Part shown: piece by piece, positions 55,080 to 64,000 of the stretch | How the letters are laid out: each line of letters begins with the position of its first letter | Numbering within the stretch: position 1 is the first letter of the stretch | Assembly (NCBI GenBank): GCA_016987375.1 | Contig: PJRA01000160.1 | Span: 946,651 to 1,010,650, forward strand | Length of the DNA stretch: 64,000 nt | Source: Brachionus koreanus | Lineage: Eukaryota > Rotifera > Eurotatoria > Ploima > Brachionidae | Direction of reading: 5' to 3' | The notes under the pieces: generated by a model | Seen by the model: only the letters and a program-made list of their open reading frames with translations | Databases searched by the model: none | What the model was told of the DNA's origin: nothing | Position numbers and translations under genes: made by a program

Positions 55080-57180
55080 TTGTCCAGTCTGTTTTTGAAC
55101 TGGTTTATCGAACTAGTAGTGCTTTAGATTTTGTTAGTTGTGAGCGAATGCGACGCTTTGCTCCTCTTACTCCTCCACTTGGTTCTTCATGATTTACTGA
55201 ACTCATAAGTTCCACTTCGTACCAATTGACATGGTTTTAATTAATTGCTGTGAATTTTATAAAATTGAATAAGATCTCCATGCTCTCGCCTTTCTTTTAG
55301 AGTTTCTAGTCCCAAATTGGCTAGTCTTGACTCATAATTCAAACTTCTTATTTGTGGAACAAGCTTCGTTGCTCGTCTTTGTATTTCAAGTCTAAATATT
55401 CTTTCTTTAACTTAGGATTCCAAGCAGGTGCACAGTATTTTAAATGCGGTCTAACATATGCTTTGTAAAGAAGCAAAAACGATTGAGCATCCCAATACCA
55501 ATACCAAGCATTTTATTAGCTTTTTTCGATTTGATCATTCCATTTGAGTTTGTTGTTCACCATTACATCAAGATCGCGCTCAGTAGTAGTCTCCGCTAAT
55601 TCATTACTGATAACATTCATTAAATTCCATACTCCAACGTTTCGACCATTCAACCATCTTGTCAATGTCATCTTGAATTAGCATTCGATCACTTGTATTT
55701 CTAATGAAACTAATCAATTTGCTGTCATCCGCAAACAGCTTACAAAAGTGACTTACTAGTTCTGGTAAATCATTTATGACTAAGCACATCAACCCAATCA
55801 GATTCATACTGACCTATTACAACTCTCTGTTTCCTATCTTGAAGAAATTAGTGTTCCGATAAATGCATTACCATTTCATCTCTTATTAGCTTTTCCATTA
55901 TTTTTATTAATATTGATAGTAGCGATATTGGACGGTAGTTTTCAGGATTTGTTTTACCACCTTTCTTCTTGTAGACCTCATTTGCTCTCTTTTAACACGC
56001 TGGTACCATACACGACTCGTATGATAATTTAAACAACAAAGACAATTCTGGTTCACTATTTAACACATCATCTGCTTTAAATGAACTAAAAAAATGGTCA
56101 TTTAGACATTTTGCAATATTGTTGCCTTTGACCAATTGATAACTTCTAGAAATCACCATAAGATCTCGTTCCAAATTTGTCAGTAAGTGATCGGATTTTT
56201 CACTTGACCTTTATTTCACTATTTACATAAGAGTATAACAGCTTTGGATTCGATTTGCACTTATCGATTATTGACTTTTCATAGAGTTTATGAGCTAACT
56301 TAACCAATGCATTAACTTTTCTCGCCTGCTTGTTGAATTTAGATTTCAGCTTTTGTTTGTTTGTAGTAGAATTTCCTCTTTATTTGGCAAAAGCCCTGAA
56401 CTTAAGTTGACATGCTTACTTAATATCTGAGTTAAACCAATCAGGATTTTTATTCGCGCCGTCTTTTGACACTCTTTTCTCAGGTATATTCCTTAAGATT
56501 ATCTCATTGTATTTTTTTGTAACTGCTCACATGTTTCAGCATTTTTTTCATTTAGTAAGACAAACCAGTCAACTGAATTAAATTCTTTTCTGGTGTCAAC
56601 ATAGTTGCCTTTCTTATAGTTCACCCTTTTAATCATTTTTGCATTTGTCTTGACTCCTTCCAAAATTACTCCAAACATCAAACAAGAATGTAGTTTCATT
56701 TTATCAGTACATCCAATTGGCGGTTTTATTTCAATATTGTAAATAATGTCGGGATCATCAGCAATGACCAGATCAAGAACATTCTCACCATAAGTTGGCT
56801 CGATAACAAACTGGTGTAAAAAACAGTCGTTTCATACCACTAAAAAGTTTTCACTTGCCTTGCATTCAGGCCCAATTACAGATCCACCATCAGCTTCCCA
56901 TTTAATTGAAGGATAATTGAAATCTCCAAAAACTAGCATATTTGTGAACATTTTACGTTCAATCAATTATTTTGCTGACTTGATTGTATTATTGATATCG
57001 ATTGTTTGTTCTCCGATACTGACATTACAATCTAGTCTTTGTGGTGGACTATAAACACATCCTACTAGAAGCTTTTTTTACCTGGCACCAAACTTGTTCG
57101 GATTTTACTGAAAAGCAATCCACTTCATAAGATGTTAAATCATTTCTGACATAAATAACCTCACCACCACCTGTTAATAT
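55080..57180 (-). mobile_element. Long CR1/Jockey-type LINE, endonuclease plus RT, decayed
   Basis: From the 5' side (57180) the minus strand gives an endonuclease: GGGEVIYVRNDLTSYEVDCF, LLVGCVYSPPQRLDCNVSIG, MLVFGDFNYPSIKWEADGG, and ENVLDLVIADDPDIIYNIEI. A linker follows (KKGNYVDTRKEFNSVDWFVL, NPDWFNSDIK). The RT follows: LVINDLPELVSHFCKLFADD and SKLISFI, then RRATKLVPQIRSLNYESRLA, GLETLKERRARGDLIQFYKI and an end near NQFKNRLDNVS. Several stops and frameshifts, so inactive, but it is the most complete LINE here. Part of the RT fingers region (about 55810-55980) seems shortened. The 5' end abuts a MITE. Confidence 0.9.
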
Positions 57181-57188
57181 AGATTTCT

Positions 57189-57408
57189 TTTAAGAACCAA
57201 ACGAGTGAAAATGACTCGTTTTAAAATTTTTTAAATCCTCGTATCTTTTGAATAGATTTTTCATATGAATACATCTTTTTTGATTTATGTAGATTTTTAG
57301 ATTTTCTTTAAAAATAATATTACTTTATAAAATTATTATAGTTTTTTTATAAAATAATTTTAAATTAAATATAAACGTGAAAAAATGCTTGGTACTTTTA
57401 GTATTTAG
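57189..57408 (+). mobile_element. TTAA MITE, copy C (eroded ends)
   Basis: About 220 bp similar throughout to 62789-63005, including the subterminal hairpin AACGAGTGAAAATGACTCGTT and the right end TTGGTACTTTTAGTATT. The left end has lost bases (TTAAGAACCAAACGAG), so the inverted ends no longer pair fully. It lies at the 5' edge of the LINE, so one may have inserted beside or into the other. Confidence 0.8.
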
Positions 57409-57654
57409 AATAATCTTTCTTAATGATATAAATGAGCTCTTTGTAAATCAACTATACCATCTCATAATTTTCAGTGACAAATGTATCAATCTTTTAAAAA
57501 GATTTGTTTTATATCTATGAATATAATATTTTTCCTCGAAAAAAAAAGTTTTAAAAATATTAAATATCATAATTAGTGTTGTTGTTCATGCAAGCGGCAA
57601 TAATTTTTCAAATCTATGATCGTTGTAGTATTAAATTTACAATTTTTTAAGGGT

Positions 57655-57935
57655 GGACTCTGGTCCTTTTAAACAGGGTCATCAGGCTTTTAATAACCGT
57701 TTATAATTATTCGGGTGGGTTTAGAATTAATTTCAAAAAATTTTATTTTTCAATAATTTTTCAAAGAAAGTATTTTTATATATTTGTAAATATTTTTAAT
57801 ATATTATAATTAAGGACTTATAAATGCAAGTTCATTTTTTTGTAAACTCTAAATAATTTAAACAATCAATTATTAAAAATAAATTTTTTTAAAATAAATT
57901 CTTAATTTAAACGGTTGCTTAACGGGCCAGAGTCC
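57655..57935. repeat. Foldback-like unit with GGACTCTGG ends
   Basis: GGACTCTGGTCC (57655-57666) and GGGCCAGAGTCC (57924-57935) are inverted with one mismatch, and AACCGTTTATAATT/AATTTAAACGGTT pair further in. The flank to 58080 is unusually GC-rich, with repeated ACGG/CCGTT words. Possibly a degenerate DNA transposon. Confidence 0.5.
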
Positions 57936-57945
57936 TCGCGCCAAA

Positions 57946-59442
57946 ATTGTGACGGTTTCTTAGACCGCCCGTTTAAATTTAAATGGTTACAAAACGAACA
58001 AAAAAATAGCCCGTTAAAATAAAAGGGCCAACAACCGCGAGTAACCGCCCATCCATTGGACCGGTAAGCTCTGTCCGCATTCAGCTCTTTAAAAAGTGGT
58101 GGATGTCGTCTTAATGGCCAGTAGAAAAACAGCTTTCTCTCCTAATAATAAATAAAGTTTCAGCATACTTGATCGTTTTCCTACTAAATTATCATATTGG
58201 AATTTCTTAAACTTTATTTTTACCAACGGCAATCAAGATGGATTTGGTGTTCAAGTGGCCACCATTAATGATACCCAACACACATCTAAATATGTTTTGC
58301 ACTTTGATATTATTAGATACTAATTAGAAACTTTTTTAAGGCATCAGTCTTATCTACAAAAAGATAAGGCTAAATATTGAAATACATGAAAAAAACATTG
58401 ATCCTTATCCATATTGAGCAAAAATATCTTTACTTTTTTATAGTTTTGAAAAAATATTTTAATTAAAAAAATAAAGTTTGTTTTGAATTTATGCATAAAT
58501 TGAAGACAAATTTTGTTGGAATATTTTAGAAAAAATTCTCTAATTCATTAATTATTACTGTAGATATGGTAGTTTTGCTTTAAAAAAATATAAATCTATA
58601 TATGATAGCATAGAAACAAATGCGAAATATAATCGAAACATTTTCTCTTAATTACACAACATAAAAACCTTGTTTCAATATTTGATTCAATTTTTGTTTA
58701 AAGTGAGTACATCACATTCAAAAACGAGAATTATTGATGACGCAATTTCGAGCACATAATTTTGCCATAAAGCAAGCAAAAAAATTTGCTTTTGCATGAA
58801 TAAACTATTGTGGGGTGATATAAAAATCGGTGGGTAATCATGTTAAAATCATTTAAATAAATTTTACTTGAAAAATTTAAAAACTTTCACCAATTTAGTT
58901 TTTGTTCGCCATATTGAAGCCATCTATTTAATTTCAATTAAATTTAAACTTGTTTTTCTCCCATGATATTTTTAACTAAATTTAAAATGGAGCCAAATTT
59001 AATTTTGTTTAGATATCAAGATTTGTTTCTAAATTGCATTCAAATTTATAAATAGCAAGCTAAATAGAGCCAAGCAACACTTAGTTCTATTTGAAATTTG
59101 TTTATCAATTGAAAATTTTTGATTTTGAAGCTAAAATCAATAGACCAATTTTTCAAATACTTATTCACTTTATGTCATTTGATACAAATTCAGGTAATAA
59201 AAAGCCATGACAATGGGTCATCAGGCTAAAGAATAATTTTTTTTCTCTTAAAAGGGCTAAAATTTGAAGCCACGGTATCGACAATTCGGAGACTAGACGA
59301 GACCTTGCCTAAAAGAAATTATATGTCAATAAGCTCAGTTAAAACTCAGCTTTTACTGCACAGAACAGCATCAAAACCCAAGAGGGACGACAACGATTAC
59401 AATTAACATTAGTTTAACTTTTCAATTTTTGAATCAATCAAA
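57946..59442. other. Intergenic upstream of eIF5
   Basis: 58185-58325 (+) is open and coding-like (GNQDGFGVQVATINDTQHTS, stop) but has no start, splice site or recognised family. 59170-59440 probably holds the eIF5 promoter and 5' UTR. Confidence 0.35.
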
Positions 59443-60786
59443 ATGGCTGATGCAATGATTCCAGTTTTAAAGGACACTAAAGATCCTCACTATAGATACA
59501 AGATGCCTAGACTAACTGCCAAAATAGAAGGCAGCGGCAATGGCATCAAGACAGTGTTGACCAACATAAACGCTGTGGCCAAGTCGCTTTACAGACCGGC
59601 CTCGTATCCAACCAAGTACTTTGGATGCGAATTGGGCGCGCAAGTCAAAATGACTAATGACATATTTGTGGTCAATGGGTCCCATGATCCAGACAAACTT
59701 CTCAGTTTGCTTTATGATTTTATCAAAAAGTTTGTTCTATGCGCTAAATGCAAAAATCCAGAAACATCATTGACTATAGTCAAGGGTGCCATAAACCAAA
59801 AGTGCATTGCTTGTGGTCATGCTGCTGTCATACCAAAAACATTGCACAAATTAACTACCTATATTCTAAGTCATCCGCCAAATGAGACCACTTTGTCTGT
59901 GAACAACACAAACGGAAAGAAAACTAAAAGCGAAAAAAAATCCAAAAGTAAGAGTGAAAGTCCTAAGAGTGGCTCCAAAAGTCCTAGTAATGATAGAGAG
60001 GAGACTGCCGAAAATCAAACAGAAAATAATGAGGATGGCTTTAGTGATTTTGCTGAAGACGAGTTGTCACCAGAGGCTGTGGCACAGCGTTTACGCGAGG
60101 GTCTCGAGAATGGTCTAGTCATAGACGCCAAAGCAAGTGCTAATTTGTTCTATGAAATTGTCAAAGAGAAGAAGCAAAAAGATCTTCTTTTGGATGCTAA
60201 TGTTCAAAAAGAATTGCTAAATGAGGCCAAAAAGTTGGACATCAAAGACAAGGCTGTATTGGTTCTATCTGAATTGTTGTTCAGTCAAGATATGTTCAAT
60301 GAAATTGAAAAGTACAGATTTTTGTTTCTTAGATTTTGTGCCGATAACACAAAAGCACAAAAATATTTGCTTGGTGGATATGAAAAGCTAATTGGCGATG
60401 TATACAAAGATGAGCTGTTCAATTCGGCAATGAAAATTTTGAAGCAGTTTTATGATCAGGATATAATTGAAGAAGAGGCTATTATTGAATGGGCTGCCAA
60501 GGACTCCAAGAAATATGTTTGTAAAGAAATCAATAGAAAAATACGCGAAAAAGTGTCAAGGTTTGTCGAATGGTTGAAAGAAGCCGATGAAGAAGATGAT
60601 AGCGATGAGGAGAAAAAAAGTGACAATAAGGCCACGTCTGAAGATGAAGATGACGATATGTTGGAGTTTAGCCATCGTGTCTCAGGTATTCAAATTGAAT
60701 CAGTTAAACCTGTAGCTCAGGTTAATGGTAACACTGTGAACAAGATAGAGAACGAAGGCGAGGAGATTGACATTGACGATATTTAA
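59443..60786 (+). CDS. EIF5: Translation initiation factor eIF5
   Basis: GTPase-activating protein for eIF2 in the 43S/48S complex, and scaffold between eIF2, eIF1 and eIF3. Single coding exon, 447 aa (human 431). The N-terminal domain has YRYKMPRL with Arg18 at the place of the catalytic GAP Arg15 of human eIF5, YPTKYFGCELGAQ, and a zinc ribbon Cys100-x2-Cys103 ... Cys121-x2-Cys124. A Ser/Lys-rich linker (150-205) leads to the W2-type HEAT domain (about 225-395) with the acidic-aromatic end FVEWLKEADEEDDSDEE. The C-terminus is acidic (EIDIDDI). Poly(A) signal at 60967-60972. The first 15 residues differ from the usual start, but no other ATG fits. Confidence 0.97.
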   Translation: MADAMIPVLKDTKDPHYRYKMPRLTAKIEGSGNGIKTVLTNINAVAKSLYRPASYPTKYFGCELGAQVKMTNDIFVVNGSHDPDKLLSLLYDFIKKFVLCAKCKNPETSLTIVKGAINQKCIACGHAAVIPKTLHKLTTYILSHPPNETTLSVNNTNGKKTKSEKKSKSKSESPKSGSKSPSNDREETAENQTENNEDGFSDFAEDELSPEAVAQRLREGLENGLVIDAKASANLFYEIVKEKKQKDLLLDANVQKELLNEAKKLDIKDKAVLVLSELLFSQDMFNEIEKYRFLFLRFCADNTKAQKYLLGGYEKLIGDVYKDELFNSAMKILKQFYDQDIIEEEAIIEWAAKDSKKYVCKEINRKIREKVSRFVEWLKEADEEDDSDEEKKSDNKATSEDEDDDMLEFSHRVSGIQIESVKPVAQVNGNTVNKIENEGEEIDIDDI

Positions 60787-61412
60787 TTTTTTATCATTTT
60801 TTTTTCTTTTTGATTCATTTTAAAATTTTCATTTATTTTTTGGTAGTTTTAAATCACAATTTATTTAGTTGATGATTGCTCAGATTGATGAACCTTATGT
60901 AAGGACACTATCTGAATATTTTTGTTTGTATTGTTAATCTTTTTTAATTTTCAATTTTTTGAAGTAAATAAAAATAAAAAAAAGTTATTAAACTTCATGA
61001 TTTTAATGATTTTAAAAATTTCAAAGATTAATTAATTTTTATTTTCCTTAAATTTAAGTTAGAAAATCTAATGACTCTGTTCCACAACGATACCATACGA
61101 TCTACTTAAAAATTATATATCTATTTATCACACTAGTATTGCTTTTTATTTTTGAAATTCAGTGCAAATTAAAAAAAAAAAAAATTTTTATATTTTTTGA
61201 TAGATTAAAACCAACTATAGCATTTAGTTGAGTAAAAAACGGTGCATCTTTTGATGAGTTAGATATTTTTCATTTGAGTATCTTTATTATTTCTAAAACT
61301 GTAAATTATAAAATAAACAGAATTGATTGCTCTTCAAAATTACTAAATCTTTTATCCTAAAAATTTAAAAAGAAAATGATACTTTAAATCAGAATTTCAA
61401 ATTTAAAAATAT
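60787..61412. other. eIF5 3' UTR and intergenic
   Basis: AATAAA at 60967-60972, about 180 bp after the stop. Nothing else seen. Confidence 0.5.
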
Positions 61413-61676
61413 GACCGGTCTAGCCGAACGCTTTGCGTGTTAGTCATGCAAGGAGAGGATCGAGGGAAAAATCTTCAAAATATCTCTGCAATACCGGTCG
61501 CATGTTTAAGCCCCTTTTTATCAAAAAATAGCGAGCCGGTTTCAGTTGAATAATAACTGCAGTGTAGATGATCAACTCGATGCAGTATCCTCTGTGTCAG
61601 ATCGGAGATGTTGCTTAAAAAGGTACTTGAAAAACAGATGAGCACCTCCCCATTATCAACTAGGATAGAATAGGGC
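61413..61676 (+). mobile_element. tRNA-derived SINE, copy 3 (box B deleted)
   Basis: Opposite orientation to copies 1 and 2. The head keeps TAGCCGAACGCTTTGCGTG and GAGGATCGAGGG, but about 21 bases including the box-B-like GGTTCAAAAC are missing between two GAGGG words, compared with copy 2. The 3' end TAGGATAGAATA matches copy 1. Without box B this copy should not be transcribed by Pol III on its own. A minus-strand frame at 61475-61678 is the SINE body, not a gene. Confidence 0.83.
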
Positions 61677-62227
61677 AAATAAAAATTTTAAAATGAAAAA
61701 AAAATAATTAGATTTCTATGTCCAAATTGAACTTGCAAGTTGAATTGGAATTTTTTCAAAGAAACCGGTTTAATTAAAGTTTCGGGTATAAACTTCCATA
61801 ATTTTTACTACATCAGACTTAACCAATTAAATTTGCATCAATTTTTGTGCTTTTCTTACTTTTTAGATTTAAATAAAGTTGAAATTTTTGTGAAATTTTC
61901 GATACTTATGTCTCTCTCAATCAGAATAGTTGCCTATGCTATTAAGATATTGAATGGGGTCAGGACAGTTGTATTTTTCGATTATTTGTTTGACTCTTTG
62001 ATCATAAATATGTTGATTCATTGATTGAGTGCTTGGAACACCATTTTCAATATGATTAAGATCACATTCCACTTTATCTTGCACTCCAACTAAATGCTGA
62101 ATAAAAAAACTGGTATTTGAGGGTGAGAAAATGTCTACTCTCTTGTTGAAAACTCGATGTCAAGCTTCTAATCAATAAAATAATAAGAATCAGATAAATC
62201 ATTGTCTTACATGTTCTAGACATTGAT
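61677..62227. other. Intergenic
   Basis: An open frame at 61740-62024 (+) is A/T-rich and shows no recognised motif; I treat it as chance or transposon debris. Confidence 0.3.
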
Positions 62228-62340
62228 TACAAAAAGAGGTTCCTTAAGGTCCTATTTCCTTCGTCGATGACCTGCACCTTCTTGTGAGGCAACTCCGATC
62301 CAGTGGCACAAAAACCATGGCAAACAAATATTTCATTTAT
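62228..62340 (+). mobile_element. Small reverse-transcriptase-like scrap
   Basis: One frame reads GVP-stop-GPISFVDDLHLLVRQL, resembling RT blocks GVPQG and F(A/V)DDLxLL brought close together by a deletion. Higher GC than its surroundings. Too short to classify. Confidence 0.4.
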
Positions 62341-62421
62341 TTTTTTTTGCATTCGTCATTGAACTGTTGATTTGATTATTCATTTGACACTGGAAACAAT
62401 ATAAGGAAACAATAATTAAAG

Positions 62422-63384
62422 TTAAAAGCTGTTTGAGTAATGTTTGAGATAATATTACTCAAACAGATTTATTCATTTAAAAGTTGATTGAACCGATGAC
62501 TAAAACAGAGGAAAACATCCGATCAAGAGAAGTTTCTTTTTGATCAAGAGATCAATGTTAAAATTTTCGACATTCAAACTTTCTATTTGTAATAGCATAA
62601 ATTTAAATTATTTTCAACTTTGTTTTTAAATTTGAATTGTTTAACTTAAATACTTTCTGTTAAATATTTTCAAATAACTATCTAATCAAAAAATAAATTT
62701 AACTATATTGTTTTATTTATTGATTTTTTATGTTATAAATATTATGATATATATTTATTTTGTAATGAATCATAAAATGAATTATTAACACTAGAAGCAC
62801 CAAACGAGTCAAAATGACTCGTTTGAAAAATTTTTAAAATCTCATATCTTTTGAATGGATTTTTCAAATAAATATATCTTTTTTGAATTATGTAGATTTT
62901 AAAATTTTCTTTAAAAATGATATTACTTTATTAAAATTCTTTTAGTTTTTTTATAAAATATTTATGAATTAAAAAAACATGAAAAAATGCTTGGTGCTTC
63001 TAGTGTTAATAAGTCTCGTTAGGCATGGACAGTAGTATGGCCTGGTGATTAACCTTGAAATTTCTATTGTTAAAAAAATTTGTTGTTTTAGCAAGTTCTG
63101 ATTTTTTCATACAATTTTAATGAATTTTTAATTGATTTAATTATCATGTATTCCAGTATTTTTAGATAAATTATTATTTTAAAAAAATTGAAAAATAAAG
63201 GATTTATTTTTAAAAAAATTTGACCGAAAATCGTATCAAGAAATTATCATTTAATTTTTTTATAGATGGTTTAAATCTTGTTTCTACGAACAAATTAATC
63301 AATTAATTGCCGATTAATTTAAAATGCCTTAAATTGAATTTTAAAGCTTAGAAATAATATTACTCAAACTCAAACAGCTTTTAA
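62422..63384. repeat. Pair of inverted TTAAAAGCTGTTTGAGT ends around MITE copy A
   Basis: TTAAAAGCTGTTTGAGT at 62422-62438 and its exact reverse complement at 63368-63384 mark a unit of about 963 bp. The left end also forms a 13-bp hairpin with ATTACTCAAACAG at about 62454-62466. The MITE at 62789-63005 sits inside. No transposase is visible; perhaps a non-autonomous DNA element carrying a nested MITE. Confidence 0.6.
62789..63005 (+). mobile_element. TTAA-flanked MITE, copy A (best preserved)
   Basis: 217 bp with perfect 15-bp inverted ends CACTAGAAGCACCAA, flanked on both sides by TTAA (62785-62788 and 63006-63009). Just inside the left end is a perfect hairpin, AAACGAGTCA-AAA-TGACTCGTTT. 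No coding capacity. TTAA target duplication indicates mobilisation by a piggyBac-superfamily transposase encoded elsewhere. Confidence 0.92.
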
Positions 63385-63865
63385 TTTTAATAATTTAATA
63401 GATTCTGGGCTAAGACAAAAATTGTTTTAGTAGAATAGATTTTTTTTCTACTGATCTACGTAGGATCTTTTTTCCCTTGCAGAAAATGATCCTAGGATTC
63501 CTTTACGGAAAAGACACTACCATTAATTACTTACATTTTATTAATTTATCTTAAGAAGAGTGAAGATATAGATAATTTAGCTTAAATAGTTTCCATGCAC
63601 AATTTATTCCTTTAATCTGATTGACAATTAGAAAAAACGAAAAATGGCTTTTGTGGATATGCTTATATTTTGTTAAAAAAAAAGTTTAATAAATTTAGAA
63701 TAGATTATTTGATAAAATACAAAACACATAACATATTTTATCTGAGGAAAAAAGAATTTTTTAAAAAATTAAAAAAAAAAACAAAATATCTTAAAACTAC
63801 ACAATAAACTTATATAGAAAAAAATATCGAATTGGTCAAATCTGAAATTAAAATCTAAAAAATAG
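63385..63865. other. Intergenic
   Basis: A/T-rich; nothing recognised before the inverted repeat arm. Confidence 0.35.
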
Positions 63866-64000
63866 AATTGATTTTATCATTTAAATATATTTACCATGGT
63901 TATCTGTTAGAAAATGCTTTGAAGCAAATTAGAAATTTTTTTACATAAACATACAAACATCAAAAAAAAGTGTGAATGATTTATAAACAAATTTTTTGAC
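63866..64000 (-). repeat. Right arm of exact 135-bp inverted repeat
   Basis: Exact reverse complement of 54556-54690, ending at the window edge. If the duplication continues, a mirrored copy of the 144-aa orphan gene would begin about 134 bp beyond the window on the plus strand. Confidence 0.95.

Noticed and set aside
57420..57540. Plus-strand phrase LNDINELFVNQLYHLIIFSD resembling RT
   Set aside because: The FADD motif is absent, the region is very A/T-rich and it is opposite to the adjacent LINE; likely coincidence.
58185..58325. Coding-like frame GNQDGFGVQVATINDTQHTS
   Set aside because: No start, no splice acceptor and no recognised family; noted in the intergenic entry only.
1..64000. 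CRISPR arrays, operons, ribosome binding sites, riboswitches, rRNA
   Set aside because: Eukaryotic nuclear DNA; no regularly spaced direct repeats, no polycistronic arrangement and no rRNA-like sequence were seen.

Overview
The window is AT-rich animal nuclear DNA. Evidence: spliced genes with introns from about 50 bp to over 2 kb, GT..AG junctions whose phases can be followed exon to exon, AATAAA signals, a Pol III tRNA gene, and housekeeping or ciliary/mitotic genes (SRP19, HAUS3, TTLL5, RBM34, eIF5) in animal form. The very low GC, small introns and many decayed CR1/Jockey-type LINEs fit a small invertebrate such as a monogonont rotifer; the phylum is inference.

Layout. 1-3.6 kb: 5' part of a pogo/Tigger-type transposase (-), a SINE copy and a decayed LINE. 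3.6-14.3 kb (-): SRP19, then a four-exon RUN-domain (RUSC-like) gene of about 1,397 codons. 16.9 kb (+): a probable neuropeptide precursor with three HSHEA peptides. 17.3-24.6 kb: gene desert with one LINE relic. 24.6-38 kb (+): HAUS3 (2 exons) and TTLL5 (11 exons); TTLL5 introns hold a mariner relic, a 114-bp palindromic element and a TTAA-flanked MITE. 38-44.8 kb: mostly empty, with candidate orphan exons and an intron-containing elongator tRNA-Met gene. 44.8-47 kb: RBM34 (+) converging on an orphan secreted protein (-), 37 bp apart. 47.8-50.1 kb: repeat cluster (MULE relic, SINE with a 12-bp target duplication, LINE relic inside inverted repeats). 50.7-51.7 kb: Gln-rich orphan gene with an 18-nt microexon. 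52.3-54.4 kb: decayed copy of MOSC exon 1, a MOSC gene broken by a 343-N gap, and a convergent orphan gene. 54.6-64 kb: an exact inverted repeat at both ends, enclosing a long LINE, MITEs, intronless eIF5 and a third SINE.

The genes form no operon or pathway, but several are linked by function: TTLL5 (tubulin polyglutamylation) and HAUS3 (augmin) both act on microtubules, while SRP19, RBM34 and eIF5 serve protein targeting, ribosome biogenesis and translation. Most novelty lies in the peptide precursor, the tRNA intron, the SINE and MITE families and the inverted duplication. All exon joins were inferred by reading splice sites and phases by eye; no RNA or database evidence was available.
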